Position numbers and translations under genes: made by a program
Notes under the pieces: model-generated
Seen by the model: only the letters and a program-made list of their open reading frames with translations
What the model was told of the DNA's origin: nothing
Databases searched by the model: none
Assembly (NCBI RefSeq): GCF_009796865.1
Contig: NZ_CP047028.1
Location: forward strand, 186,001 to 250,000
DNA: 64,000 nucleotides
Source: Formosa sp. L2A11
GTDB lineage: Bacteria; Bacteroidota; Bacteroidia; Flavobacteriales; Flavobacteriaceae
Direction: 5' to 3'
Shown: one piece after another, positions 18,456 through 28,545 of the stretch
Layout: each line of letters starts with the position of its first letter
Numbering within the stretch: position 1 is the stretch's first letter

Positions 18456-18992
18456 CGCAAAAGAATGTCCTATTTAAAAATAAAGACACGCTAAATCTTT
18501 ATCTTTTTTACCGTTTTGTTTCACATAAACACTTCTTAGACTACAGTATAAAAAAAAACATATCTCTCTTACTATACAAGACATATTGCTCTTTATTGAA
18601 TAAATAGCACACTAAAACCTAAATATTAATCTATTTCACCTAAATAGTAATATACAGTAAAAACTATTTCACCTATACATTTGTGTACATATAAAGCACG
18701 GCGTCAGAAAAACAGGAATACCTACAATAAAAAAGGTTAGAAAAATAAAATCAAAACTTAATTACAAATAAATAAACCACATGTATTTACAGATATTCAA
18801 AATAATTTAATCTATAAAATACTCCCATACTAAGATAAAATGTAATGGTTTATATATCTAATTAGGTAGAATGTGATAAAAACTGAAATTTTAATGCTTT
18901 AAAAGACGTAAATAGATTAGAATTATAAACTCGGAATAGAAATTCTACTTCTGATTTTTCAAATTAAATTAATAAGAAATAACAACAAATCA
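18456..18992 (+). other. Intergenic region before the RND efflux operon
   Basis: 537 bp with no open frame. A perfect -7-type TACATTTG lies at 18676-18683 but has no clear TTG partner at the expected distance, so it is at best a weak promoter candidate with a leader of about 300 nt. No regulator gene of the TetR or MarR kind that often accompanies such operons is present. The rest is AT-rich, and I could not interpret it. Confidence 0.3.
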
Positions 18993-20168
18993 ATGAAGAC
19001 TAGAGCTATTAACTTACACATCTTGTGTATTGGATTATGTATAGGCTTAATATCAATTTCGTGCAATACAAATAAAGACAAAAACACAGAAGAAGTTTCC
19101 GAATACAACGTTTTAAAAGTATCTCCTAAAACAATAGAACTTTATAAAGAATTCCCTGTAACTATTGAAGGTATTGAGAACATTGAAATCAGACCAAAAA
19201 TAGAAGGTTTTATAGAAAAGGTTTGGGTAGATGAAGGAGAATTAGTAAAAAAAGGACAATTACTTTTTACACTTAATGCACCAGAATACGAACAAGAAGT
19301 GCTAAGCACCAAAGCAGCTATAAGTAGTGCTAAGGCAGAAGTAAGCACTGCACAATTAGATGTAGAAAAAGCAAAACCTCTAGTAGAAAGAGAGATTATA
19401 AGTAGTTTTGAATTAACCGCTGCACAAAATGTAGTTACCGCAAAAAAAGCCGCTTTAGAGCAAGCCGAAGCTAATTTATCAAACGCAAGAAGTAACCTTA
19501 ATTATACACGTATTACTGCTCCGGTTTCTGGTTATATTGGTTCGCTTCCGTATAAATTAGGGAGTTTAGTTAGCAGTAGCACAACAGATCCTTTAACAAC
19601 AGTATCAAACATTAAAAAAGTATATGCCTATTTTTCTATTAATGAAAAAACATATTTAGAATATTTAAAGGATGGCCTACTAAAAAATATGTCTGACGTT
19701 ACACTTTTACTTCCTGACTACACCTTATTTAATCAAAAAGGTAAAATACAAACCGTTAGCGGACAAGTAGACGAAGATACAGGTTCTTTTAATGTGCGTG
19801 CCATTTTCGATAACCCAGAAGACTTATTAAGAACAGGAAATAGCGCCACAATACAACTTCCTAGAATTATAAAAGACGCATTACTTATACCTCAATCTGC
19901 AACTTACGAAATTCAGGGTGATGTTTACACCTATATAGTAGATGACCAATCTCAAGCAAAATCTACAAAAATAGAAGTAATACCTACAACGTCTGGTAAA
20001 GCCTATATAGTAACTAGCGGAATTAAAGCAAACGACCAAGTGATAATAGAAGGGATAAACACACTTTCTACAGGAAAGAAAATTAAGCCTGTTGCTGTAA
20101 ATGCTTCCGAGATAACCGCTTTACAAACAGAAACATCAGCGGCTAAAAATTCATCTGAAACTAAATAA
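18993..20168 (+). CDS. RND efflux periplasmic adaptor (membrane fusion) lipoprotein
   Basis: 391 residues. The signal ends LISISC, so the protein is probably lipid-anchored like AcrA. Order of parts: barrel-sandwich/lipoyl half (about 55-90, with VDEGELVKKGQLLF), a long alpha-hairpin (about 95-165, rich in Ala/Glu heptads), the returning lipoyl half with TRITAPVSGYIG, then beta-barrel and membrane-proximal domains. It links the inner-membrane pump to the outer-membrane channel. The pump gene starts two bases after its stop, so they are translationally coupled. Family HlyD/AcrA of hydrophobe/amphiphile pumps. Confidence 0.94.
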   Translation: MKTRAINLHILCIGLCIGLISISCNTNKDKNTEEVSEYNVLKVSPKTIELYKEFPVTIEGIENIEIRPKIEGFIEKVWVDEGELVKKGQLLFTLNAPEYEQEVLSTKAAISSAKAEVSTAQLDVEKAKPLVEREIISSFELTAAQNVVTAKKAALEQAEANLSNARSNLNYTRITAPVSGYIGSLPYKLGSLVSSSTTDPLTTVSNIKKVYAYFSINEKTYLEYLKDGLLKNMSDVTLLLPDYTLFNQKGKIQTVSGQVDEDTGSFNVRAIFDNPEDLLRTGNSATIQLPRIIKDALLIPQSATYEIQGDVYTYIVDDQSQAKSTKIEVIPTTSGKAYIVTSGIKANDQVIIEGINTLSTGKKIKPVAVNASEITALQTETSAAKNSSETK

Positions 20169-20170
20169 TT

Positions 20171-23100
20171 ATGTTTAAAAAATTCATAAAAAAACCGGTA
20201 CTTTCTTCGGTAGTTTCCATCATCATTCTGATTTTGGGCGTTATAGGAATTACAAGTTTACCAATGTCTCAATACCCAGACATTGCACCACCAACCGTAC
20301 AAGTTTCTGCCTCTTATGATGGTGCAAACGCAGAAGCTGTATTAAATAGTGTTATTGTTCCTTTAGAAGAAGCTATTAATGGTGTAGAAGGCATGACCTA
20401 TATGACGTCTACCGCAAGTAGTGGATCTGCAAGTATTTCTGTGTATTTTGCCTTAGGTACAGATCCGGATATTGCAGCCGTAAATGTTCAGAATAGTGTG
20501 TCTACAGCAACTAGTGTATTACCTTCAGAAGTCACACAAGCTGGGGTAACAACAGAAAAGTCACAAAGTAGTAATGTACTTATTATTGGTTTGTATAGTG
20601 AGAATGCCGATTACGATGAAGAATTTGTACAGAATTATGCTAATATTAACATTATTCCAATCTTAAAGAGAATAGACGGTGTTGGTAGTGCTGAAGCATT
20701 TGGATCGAGAGATTATAGTATGCGTATTTGGTTAAAAGCCAATATTATGGCAAATTATGGTTTAGAACCTTCAGATATTAGTACAGCGCTTGCCGATCAA
20801 AATTTAGAAGCAGCACCAGGAGAATTAGGATTACAAGGCGATCAAGCCTATCAATATACTTTAAAGTATAAAGGAAAACTGGCAAATGCATCAGAGTTTG
20901 AAGATATCATTATTAAAACTACAGATGATGGTAGAATATTAAGATTAAAAGATGTGGCTAGAGTAGAATTAGGTTCTCAATCTTACAGTACCTCTACAAT
21001 GATTAATGGACATCCAGGAATTGGTGTTGCCATTGCGCAATCTTCAGGATCTAATGCACAAGAAGTGGTAGAGAATTCTATTGCAACTTTAAAAGCAGCT
21101 TCTGTTAATTTTCCAGAAGGTATTAAATATGTCGAATTGGTAAACGCCAATAATTTCTTAGATGCTTCTATTGAAAAAGTAATTCATACGCTTATTGAAG
21201 CTTTTCTATTGGTGTTTTTGGTTGTTTTTATTTTCTTACAAGATTGGCGTTCTACTTTAATTCCGGCAATATCAGTACCGGTCGCCATTATTGGAACCTT
21301 CTTTTTCTTAAGCGTCTTTGGTTTTACAATTAACTTATTAACGCTTTTTGCTTTAATGCTGGCCATTGGTATTGTGGTAGATGATGCTATTGTGGTGGTA
21401 GAAGCCGTACATGCCAAGCTAGATTCTGGTTATACGTCTTCACGAAAAGCCAGTTTAGATGCGATGAGTGAAATATCTGGAGCCATTATTTCGATAACCT
21501 TAGTCATGTCTGCGGTATTTATTCCGGTAACATTTATTAGTGGTTCTTCGGGCGTGTTTTATCAACAATTCGGAATCACCTTAGCGATAGCCATTATATT
21601 ATCGGCCATAAACGCTTTAACGCTGAGTCCTGCTTTATGTGCCTTATTATTAAAACCACATGATGAACATGCTAAAAAGAGCTTTATAGATCGTTTTTAT
21701 ATCGCATTTAATGTTGGATTTGAAAAAACGACTTCAAAATATAAAAAATCAGTGTCTTTCCTTATCAGAAAAAAGGCTATTGCTATTGGAATACTTTGTG
21801 TATTTATTGGTTTGTTTGTGTATCTAATGAATACTACTGCAACTGGTTTTGTACCAGATGAAGATCAGGGAACGATTATGGCTGATATTAGTTTGCCAGC
21901 AGGTACGTCCTTAGAAAGAACAGCAGAAGTAGTTCAGCAAGTACAAGAATTGGTACAAGATATGCCGGAAGTAAATAATGTATTGCGTACTACAGGTCGT
22001 GGAATGCTTAGTGGAGAAGGCTCTAATTACGGAATGGTTATTTTAAAGCTGAAAGACTGGAGTGAAAGAACAGATGATGGGCAAGATGTACAATCTATTA
22101 TTAAACGCTTATTTGCCAAAACAGCCGATTTTAAAGATGCCAGAATCATCTTTTTTGCTCCGCCAACTATAACGGGATTTGGAATGAGTAATGGATTTCA
22201 GATGCAATTACAAGATCAAAGTGGTGGAACGGTAGACGAACTTTATAAGGTGAGTCAAGATCTTATTTCCGAATTAAGTAAACGACCAGAAATACAATAT
22301 GCCAATACCACATTCGATCCTACTTTTCCACAGTATGAAGTGGTGGTAGATGTTGCTAAAACTAAGTTAGCAGGTTTAGATGTAGAAGGTGTGTTAACTG
22401 TAATGCAAGGGTATTTTAGTGGTGTGTATGCTTCTAACTTTAATAAATTCGGAAAACAATACCGTGTTATTTATCAAGCGGAAGCTAATTTTAGAGACAA
22501 TCCAGAAAGTTTAAATGCCATTAAAGTGAAAAAAAGTAATGGTGTAATGGCGCCAATTACAGAGTTTGTAACGCTTAAACGGGTGTACGGACCACAAAGT
22601 CTTACGCGTTTTAATTTATTTACAGCAGCTAGTATAACGGGGACTCCTAATCCAGGATATAGTTCTGGAGATGCTATTACGGCGGTTAAAGAAGTAGCTG
22701 CAGCAACATTACCAACAGGTTATGGTTATGAATTTTCTGGAATGACGCGTGAAGAGATTTCGGCAGGTAGCCAAACCGTTTATATTTTTATGTTGTGTTT
22801 TATTTTTGTGTACTTCCTATTATGTGCGCAATATGAAAGTTTCATTTTACCAATAGCCGTTTTATTATCTGTTCCGGCAGGTTTATCTGGAGTCTTAATT
22901 TTTGCAAATCTATTCGGAATTAGTAATAACATTTACATACAAATTACATTGGTAATGCTTATTGGATTACTTGCCAAAAATGCGATTTTAATTATAGAAT
23001 TTGCCATACAAAGAAGACGACAGGGAGAAACCATTGTACAGTCTGCTATAGATGGTGCCATAGCGCGGTTTAGACCCATTTTAATGACCTCTTTTGCTTT

Positions 23101-23326
23101 TATTTTCGGACTACTTCCTTTAATGATAGCAACCGGAGCTGGAGCAACGGGAAACAGAGCCATTGGTACAGGTGCTATTGGTGGTATGCTTATAGGAACC
23201 TTATTAGGCGTATTAATTATTCCTGTTCTTTTTGTGATTTTCCAAAGCTTACAAGAACGTATTGTTGGTAACACCGACCATGATTGGGGAGATGATGAAG
23301 ACAATAAATTACCTTTAAAGAAATAA
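20171..23326 (+). CDS. RND multidrug efflux pump, AcrB/MexB-type (HAE1)
   Basis: 1051 residues with 12 predicted membrane segments in the usual 1+5+1+5 plan and two large periplasmic loops. Proton-relay residues are in place: the Asp pair in GIVVDDAIVVVEA (TM4) and the Lys in GLLAKNAILIIEFA (TM10). The N-terminus (SQYPDIAPPTVQVSASYDGA) and the TGRGMLSGEGSNYGMV region match drug-type pumps; the charged TM4 pattern of heavy-metal (HME) pumps is absent. It exports amphiphilic compounds using the proton gradient, together with the adaptor before it and the channel after it (11-bp gap). Substrates cannot be assigned from sequence. Confidence 0.96.
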   Translation: MFKKFIKKPVLSSVVSIIILILGVIGITSLPMSQYPDIAPPTVQVSASYDGANAEAVLNSVIVPLEEAINGVEGMTYMTSTASSGSASISVYFALGTDPDIAAVNVQNSVSTATSVLPSEVTQAGVTTEKSQSSNVLIIGLYSENADYDEEFVQNYANINIIPILKRIDGVGSAEAFGSRDYSMRIWLKANIMANYGLEPSDISTALADQNLEAAPGELGLQGDQAYQYTLKYKGKLANASEFEDIIIKTTDDGRILRLKDVARVELGSQSYSTSTMINGHPGIGVAIAQSSGSNAQEVVENSIATLKAASVNFPEGIKYVELVNANNFLDASIEKVIHTLIEAFLLVFLVVFIFLQDWRSTLIPAISVPVAIIGTFFFLSVFGFTINLLTLFALMLAIGIVVDDAIVVVEAVHAKLDSGYTSSRKASLDAMSEISGAIISITLVMSAVFIPVTFISGSSGVFYQQFGITLAIAIILSAINALTLSPALCALLLKPHDEHAKKSFIDRFYIAFNVGFEKTTSKYKKSVSFLIRKKAIAIGILCVFIGLFVYLMNTTATGFVPDEDQGTIMADISLPAGTSLERTAEVVQQVQELVQDMPEVNNVLRTTGRGMLSGEGSNYGMVILKLKDWSERTDDGQDVQSIIKRLFAKTADFKDARIIFFAPPTITGFGMSNGFQMQLQDQSGGTVDELYKVSQDLISELSKRPEIQYANTTFDPTFPQYEVVVDVAKTKLAGLDVEGVLTVMQGYFSGVYASNFNKFGKQYRVIYQAEANFRDNPESLNAIKVKKSNGVMAPITEFVTLKRVYGPQSLTRFNLFTAASITGTPNPGYSSGDAITAVKEVAAATLPTGYGYEFSGMTREEISAGSQTVYIFMLCFIFVYFLLCAQYESFILPIAVLLSVPAGLSGVLIFANLFGISNNIYIQITLVMLIGLLAKNAILIIEFAIQRRRQGETIVQSAIDGAIARFRPILMTSFAFIFGLLPLMIATGAGATGNRAIGTGAIGGMLIGTLLGVLIIPVLFVIFQSLQERIVGNTDHDWGDDEDNKLPLKK

Positions 23327-23337
23327 AAAACATAGAC

Positions 23338-24744
23338 ATGAAATTTAAATCTTATATCATTCCAATTACTGTCATTGTTTTAATCATGAATTCTTGTGGC
23401 GTTGTAACCAAGAAGTATGAAACACCAGATGATGAATTTGCAGAACACTACAGAGATACTTTAGTTCAAGATTCGACATCTATTGCAACCTTACCTTGGA
23501 AAGAAATAATATCTGACAGTACATTACAAGCATTAATAGAAGAAGGGTTACAAAACAATCTTAATTTAAAATCTGCTTTAGAAAATATAAATCAGGCACA
23601 ATCAAGTTTAGTTCAAGCAAAACTAGCTTTTTTACCTAGCTTGGAAGGTTCTGCTCAAATAACACGATCTAAAACCTCTCAAGCATCCTTAAATTTAGGA
23701 GGTGTAACTGGTATAAATTTAAATACCACATCGTATTTAGGGCAATTTACTAGTAGCTGGGAACTTGATGTATGGGGAAAATTACGTAGTAATAAACGCT
23801 CTGTATTGGCTTCATTCCTAAAAACACAAGCTGCAACTAGAGCTGTACAAACGCAATTAATATCGGATATTGCTGTAGGATATTACAACCTATTGGCTCT
23901 AGACGCACAATTAAAGATTACAAAAGAAACACTTGAAAACCGTATAGGCGATCAAGAAACCATGAAGTATCTTAAGGAATCTGCGGTTGTAGATGGTGCT
24001 GCTGTTGTACAAAGTGAAGCAAGTAGATATGAAATAGAAACATCTATTCCTGATATTGAAACGAATATTCTAGAACAAGAAAATGCGCTCTCTATACTAT
24101 TAGGACGAGCTCCTGGACATGTAGAAAGAACGTCTTTAGAAAACCAAACAGTATATTCCGATTTAAAAATAGGAATTCCTACCACTCTATTAAGAAACAG
24201 ACCAGACATCCAGGAGGCAGAAATGACTTTTAGAGGTGCTTTTGAAGATGTTAATGTGGCTAAAACTTATTTTTATCCATCATTAACCATTACTGCCAAC
24301 GCCGGAGTTTCTTCATTAAGCCTAACCGATTTCTTTGATAATTCTATCTTTTATAATTTAATAGGCGGTTTAACACAACCTATTTTTTCTAAAGGTAAAA
24401 ATAAAGCCCTATTAAAAATTAATAAATCAGTACAACAACAGGCTTTTTACAATTATAAGCTTGCTTGGTTAACGGCTGGAAGTGAAATTTCTAATGCTTT
24501 ATTTCTTTATAAAAAATCTAAAGAAAAACAAGAATCTAGAATGCATCAAATTTCGGCATTAGAAAAATCTGTAGATTTCACTCAAGCACTTTTAGAATAT
24601 TCATCGTCTACCAATTATACAGATGTACTTACAACCAAAAACAGTTTATTATCTGCACAATTAGATGGTGTTAGTGATAAATTACAAGAATTACAATCAG
24701 TTGTACAACTATACCACGCACTAGGTGGTGGTTGGCAAAATTAA
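23338..24744 (+). CDS. Outer-membrane efflux channel lipoprotein, OprM/TolC-like
   Basis: 468 residues. The signal ends LIMNSC, so the channel is probably acylated as in OprM. Two tandem structural repeats are seen, with long heptad helices (about 65-135 and 290-400) and the NodT-type motifs LPWKEIISDSTLQALIEEGLQNN, shortened here to its start LPWKE, and LLRNRPDIQEAE. The C-terminus LYHALGGGWQ is diagnostic for the NodT/OprM family. It completes the tripartite system with the two genes upstream. The terminator at 24784-24815 ends the operon. Confidence 0.94.
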   Translation: MKFKSYIIPITVIVLIMNSCGVVTKKYETPDDEFAEHYRDTLVQDSTSIATLPWKEIISDSTLQALIEEGLQNNLNLKSALENINQAQSSLVQAKLAFLPSLEGSAQITRSKTSQASLNLGGVTGINLNTTSYLGQFTSSWELDVWGKLRSNKRSVLASFLKTQAATRAVQTQLISDIAVGYYNLLALDAQLKITKETLENRIGDQETMKYLKESAVVDGAAVVQSEASRYEIETSIPDIETNILEQENALSILLGRAPGHVERTSLENQTVYSDLKIGIPTTLLRNRPDIQEAEMTFRGAFEDVNVAKTYFYPSLTITANAGVSSLSLTDFFDNSIFYNLIGGLTQPIFSKGKNKALLKINKSVQQQAFYNYKLAWLTAGSEISNALFLYKKSKEKQESRMHQISALEKSVDFTQALLEYSSSTNYTDVLTTKNSLLSAQLDGVSDKLQELQSVVQLYHALGGGWQN

Positions 24745-24783
24745 AACATAACTTGTATTAGTTATACCCTCAAAACTAAAACC

Positions 24784-24815
24784 AAAGCCTCGTAACTATA
24801 TTGTTACGAGGCTTT
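24784..24815. terminator. Terminator between the RND operon and the convergent DUF819 gene
   Basis: AAAGCCTCGTAAC (24784-24796) pairs exactly with GTTACGAGGCTTT (24803-24815), followed by a T-rich stretch on the plus strand. Confidence 0.92.
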
Positions 24816-24846
24816 ATTTTTATCCTGATACGGTTAAATTTATAAA

Positions 24847-26106
24847 CTAACTAATAATCATAAATATCTCATACAACAATAATCCACAGACATAAGACCC
24901 ATAAGTACCAACAGCATATCCCAGAACAGCTAAAAGCACACCCACAGGAGCTAAAAACGGACTAAATGCAGCAGCGACAATAGGTGCAGATGCTGCGCCT
25001 CCAATATTTGCCTGACTACCAACAGCAACATAAAAGAACGGTGCTTTTATAATTTTTGCCACAATAATCATAACAAGAATATGTACTGTAATCCAGATTA
25101 TTCCAACTAAGAATAATAACGGATTGTCAAAAATAGCCGTTAAATTCATATGCGTACCAATCGTTGCCACTAAGATGTACAAAAAGACAACACCTACTTT
25201 AGAAGCGCCATAACGTTCTATTTTTCTCACTTTAGTAAAAGATAATGCAACACCTATTGTTGTGGTAATGATAACCAACCAAAAGAACGTATTAGTAAAA
25301 GAATATTTCTCTAATTCGGGATAATTTGCTTTAAAAAACGGCGCTAAAATATCTGCAAAAAAATGTCCGATACCAGTAACACCAAAAGCAACCATTAAAA
25401 TAATCATTAAATGATTAGCAGTTAGCGATTCTCTTTTTCCAGATTGTTCTTCTTCTAATTTACTTTCTAAAGCTCTAATTTGTGTATTATCAGCTTTAAG
25501 CCATTTATCTATTTTATCCGATTTCTGAGCACCATATAATAAAAAGCCCATCCATAAATTAGCAACTAGCACATCTACCGCTATCATTTGTGCAAACATC
25601 GTTTTACTTGCTCCAAAAACTTCTAGCATCGCTGTTTGATTTGCTCCGCCTCCAATCCAACTTCCTGCAATGGTTGCCAAGCCTTTCCAAATTTCGTCAC
25701 CATTGGTTGATACGATTTCCGGAAACAAACTCCCTACTGTATATAACGCTATTGGCCCACCAATAATAATTCCCAATGTTCCTGCTAAAAACATAATTAG
25801 GGCTTTACTTCCTAATTTTTTTAATGCTACAAAATTAATACTCAACGTTAATAACACTAAACTAGAAGGCAATAAATACCGTGAAGCTATAGCATACAAA
25901 TTTGAAGTTTCTCCAGATATAATATTGAATGTATTAAACAGCGCAGGAATAAAATAGCACAATAACACTGAAGGAACAATACCGTAGAATTTTTTAAAGA
26001 AAGGTTTTTGGCTTGAAGATGTTATAAAAATAACGCCAAGCACAGTGATTAGTATTCCCAATACAACAGCATCATTAGTTATTAAGGCAGTAGGTTTTTC
26101 TATCAT
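24847..26106 (-). CDS. DUF819-family membrane protein (YjcL-like)
   Basis: 419 residues with ten or more hydrophobic segments. Family-like stretches are GSWIGGGANQTAM and GSQANIGGAASAPIVAAAF, Gly/Ala/Asn-rich loops that resemble substrate-binding re-entrant regions in secondary transporters. DUF819 proteins have no established substrate that I know of. It is the last gene of a minus-strand run with a beta-lactamase-like hydrolase, a dipeptide epimerase, SusD and SusC. An inner-membrane carrier for the epimerase's dipeptide is a reasonable inference. It is 44 bp downstream of the hydrolase gene. Confidence 0.8.
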   Translation of the reverse strand: MIEKPTALITNDAVVLGILITVLGVIFITSSSQKPFFKKFYGIVPSVLLCYFIPALFNTFNIISGETSNLYAIASRYLLPSSLVLLTLSINFVALKKLGSKALIMFLAGTLGIIIGGPIALYTVGSLFPEIVSTNGDEIWKGLATIAGSWIGGGANQTAMLEVFGASKTMFAQMIAVDVLVANLWMGFLLYGAQKSDKIDKWLKADNTQIRALESKLEEEQSGKRESLTANHLMIILMVAFGVTGIGHFFADILAPFFKANYPELEKYSFTNTFFWLVIITTTIGVALSFTKVRKIERYGASKVGVVFLYILVATIGTHMNLTAIFDNPLLFLVGIIWITVHILVMIIVAKIIKAPFFYVAVGSQANIGGAASAPIVAAAFSPFLAPVGVLLAVLGYAVGTYGSYVCGLLLYEIFMIIS

Positions 26107-26150
26107 AATTGATTTTAAAATTTTTAATTAAAATGAAGAGAATAAAATGT

Positions 26151-27512
26151 TTACAATAGGTTTTTATCTGCTTGAACAATTCTAATAAGTACATTTAACA
26201 TGTCGCTTCTGTCTGTTTCCCCAACTTTTAAATAATCATTCTGAAGTTTTAGTAAGTTTTTTAAATCCCAATCTATATCCTTATGATCCTTGTACCATTG
26301 ATCTAGAGTCTCGACTTCCATATCACAAGAACTTAATTTAAATAATTCACTAGCTTTTACTTGAGGTAATTGCAACGGTTCATTATTTAAAAAGCCATTA
26401 ATGCTGGCTCTTATTTCTTTTAAATACCCACTATTATGAGTGTTGTTTACAATAATTACGAGGTCTTTTGTGTCTAAAGATCTGCTGATATACGTTAAAT
26501 TTCCTGCCCAACTTCCTGTATGGAACACCGTTTTGCCATGTAAACTATCATTTTTAATATGCCAACCGTAACCATAATCTGAATCTGCTTTTGTTGGCGG
26601 ATGCGGTGTAAAAGCCAATGCCTTTGAATCTGCGTTAAAAATAGAATCACTATATAAAAACTGATCCCATTTTATTAAATCGTCTACACTAGACGATAAT
26701 CTTCCAGATCCTAAACGTCCGCTTAAAAAACGGTAATAGCCTTTATTTGGTAGTGTTTCAGGAATTACATACTCACAGTTCACGATATTAAACATATAAC
26801 CTGGTGCATAATTGTCTTTATCCCAAATACTGTCTCGCCCAATAAAGAAGGTCTCTTCCATGTGCATTGGAGTAAATACTTTTTCAGATAAATAATCTGC
26901 TAAAGTCATTCCGCTTGTTGCATTTACTATTTCTGCTAAAAAGATGTAACCTGTATTTGAATATTTATATTTTTCTCCTGGAATACTTAAAAGCTCTGGT
27001 TTACTTGTTTTATAATACTGAAGAATATCTTTATTATACGCAATTTTTGACGGATCCCAATGTGCCTTAAAATAAGTAGAATAATCTGCTAATCCTGAAG
27101 TGTGAGATAACAGTTGAGAAATTGTGATGCTTTTATACGGAAAATCATCACCTAAATATTTATATGCAAAATCTGTAACTTTTAATTTGTGGTCTTGCTG
27201 TAATAACAAGATTGCTGCTGCAGTAAATTGTTTAGAAACCGAAGCTATTTCTAAAGACGTATTTGGTAAAAAAAGGGACTGCTCTTCTAAGTTTGCAGTT
27301 CCATATCCTTTTTTAAAAATTAATTTGCCCTTTCGTTTTACAGCTACTGCACCGTTAAACATTTTGGCTTCATATAATTTTGTAAAATACTGATCTAAAG
27401 TATCGTTTTGTACCGTATCATTAATTTTATCAATCGGCTCTTGTTGTTCTTTACAATTACTGAATATAAGTGTTAAGCATAAAAAAAAAGCAATCTGACG
27501 TAGTTTACACAT
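26151..27512 (-). CDS. Serine beta-lactamase-like hydrolase, lipoprotein (class C / D-aminopeptidase type)
   Basis: 453 residues. The signal ends LIFSNC, so it is a lipoprotein. The penicillin-binding fold motifs are complete: nucleophile Ser91 and Lys94 in S-V-S-K, Tyr184-Ser-Asn186 in KYSNTGY, and H-T-G in FHTGSWAG. This family (PF00144) includes beta-lactamases, D-aminopeptidases and esterases. A substrate with D-amino acids would fit the dipeptide epimerase next to it (4-bp gap), which acts on products of peptidoglycan turnover. A true beta-lactamase role is possible but less supported by context. Confidence 0.88.
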   Translation of the reverse strand: MCKLRQIAFFLCLTLIFSNCKEQQEPIDKINDTVQNDTLDQYFTKLYEAKMFNGAVAVKRKGKLIFKKGYGTANLEEQSLFLPNTSLEIASVSKQFTAAAILLLQQDHKLKVTDFAYKYLGDDFPYKSITISQLLSHTSGLADYSTYFKAHWDPSKIAYNKDILQYYKTSKPELLSIPGEKYKYSNTGYIFLAEIVNATSGMTLADYLSEKVFTPMHMEETFFIGRDSIWDKDNYAPGYMFNIVNCEYVIPETLPNKGYYRFLSGRLGSGRLSSSVDDLIKWDQFLYSDSIFNADSKALAFTPHPPTKADSDYGYGWHIKNDSLHGKTVFHTGSWAGNLTYISRSLDTKDLVIIVNNTHNSGYLKEIRASINGFLNNEPLQLPQVKASELFKLSSCDMEVETLDQWYKDHKDIDWDLKNLLKLQNDYLKVGETDRSDMLNVLIRIVQADKNLL

Positions 27513-27516
27513 AAAT

Positions 27517-28545
27517 TTAAATCTTGTCCCAATCGGGATTAATTAATCCAATTCCGCTGTTATCATTAAGGTGAATAATTCCGTTTTTCACTTCATGTCC
27601 TTGATAAGGGTCGTTAGTTACTCCTAAATTACCATCTAAATCGATCCAATCTGCCATCGCTCCCAAATGTACTGCAGCACCTATTGCACACGAGGTTTCG
27701 GACATACATCCCAACATTATTTTTAAGTCTAATGATTTTGCCATTTTAGCCATTTTAAAAGCTTCATGTAATCCAGTAGATTTCATTAATTTGATATTAA
27801 TACCATGATAAAATTGACTCGCCGTTTTTACATCGTCTAACCGTTGTATCCCTTCATCTCCAATTAATGGCAACGGACTTCTAGAGACCAACCATTCCAT
27901 ATCCGAAAAGGCTTTTTTGGGCATAGGTTGCTCGATAAACACTATGTTTTCTTCCTTTAGCCATTCTATTTTATCAAGTGCTTCTTCTTTATTTTTCCAG
28001 CCCTGATTGGCATCTACAAACAAAGGTTTATCGGTTACATTTCTTACGGCTTTTATAATTTCGGCATCATTATCGCCCCCAAGTTTAATTTTTAGAAACT
28101 GAAATTCATCAGCCTCAGCTACCCGTTCTTCAATAACTTTAGCACTATCTATACCTATTGTTTTACTGGTCTTTAATTCTGCTTTTGGCAAATTAAAATA
28201 CTGATATAAAGGCAGCTGTTCTATTTTACCAATAAGATCATGCAATGCCATATCTATAGCCGCTTTAGCCGCAGTATTTCCTTTTGCATGACGATCTAAA
28301 TACACCGAAATATGTTCTAAATCAAACGGATAAGAAATATTACTAAAATCTAATGTTTTAATAAACCCTTCTGCCGACGCTATAGTTTCACCATAAAGAG
28401 GAGGCATAGATGCCTCCCCATAACCTTCAAAATTGTTATATTTTAATCTGACTAATACAACAGGAGTGCTCGTGCGAGCTCCTCCTGCTATTCTAAACAC
28501 GTGCTTTTTAAGTAATAAGTACGGTTTAACTTCAATTGAAATCAT
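27517..28545 (-). CDS. Dipeptide epimerase, L-Ala-D/L-Glu type, enolase superfamily
   Basis: 342 residues. It interconverts the configuration of the second residue in dipeptides such as L-Ala-D-Glu, a step in murein-peptide catabolism. All catalytic positions are visible: Lys152-x-Lys154 (LKIKLGG), metal ligands Asp178 (DANQGW), Glu205 (IEQP) and Asp230 (GDEG), the second-face Lys252 (IKLMKSTG), and Asp302-x-Asp304, which in this subgroup holds the dipeptide amino group. The start codon directly abuts the stop codon of susD (0-bp gap), so it is translated in the SusCD operon. Exact dipeptide preference varies within the family and cannot be read by eye. Confidence 0.92.
   Translation of the reverse strand: MISIEVKPYLLLKKHVFRIAGGARTSTPVVLVRLKYNNFEGYGEASMPPLYGETIASAEGFIKTLDFSNISYPFDLEHISVYLDRHAKGNTAAKAAIDMALHDLIGKIEQLPLYQYFNLPKAELKTSKTIGIDSAKVIEERVAEADEFQFLKIKLGGDNDAEIIKAVRNVTDKPLFVDANQGWKNKEEALDKIEWLKEENIVFIEQPMPKKAFSDMEWLVSRSPLPLIGDEGIQRLDDVKTASQFYHGINIKLMKSTGLHEAFKMAKMAKSLDLKIMLGCMSETSCAIGAAVHLGAMADWIDLDGNLGVTNDPYQGHEVKNGIIHLNDNSGIGLINPDWDKI

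Noticed and set aside
18676..18683. Promoter of the RND operon at a perfect TACATTTG
   Set aside because: There is no -33 partner and the leader would be about 310 nt. It is kept only as a note in the intergenic entry.
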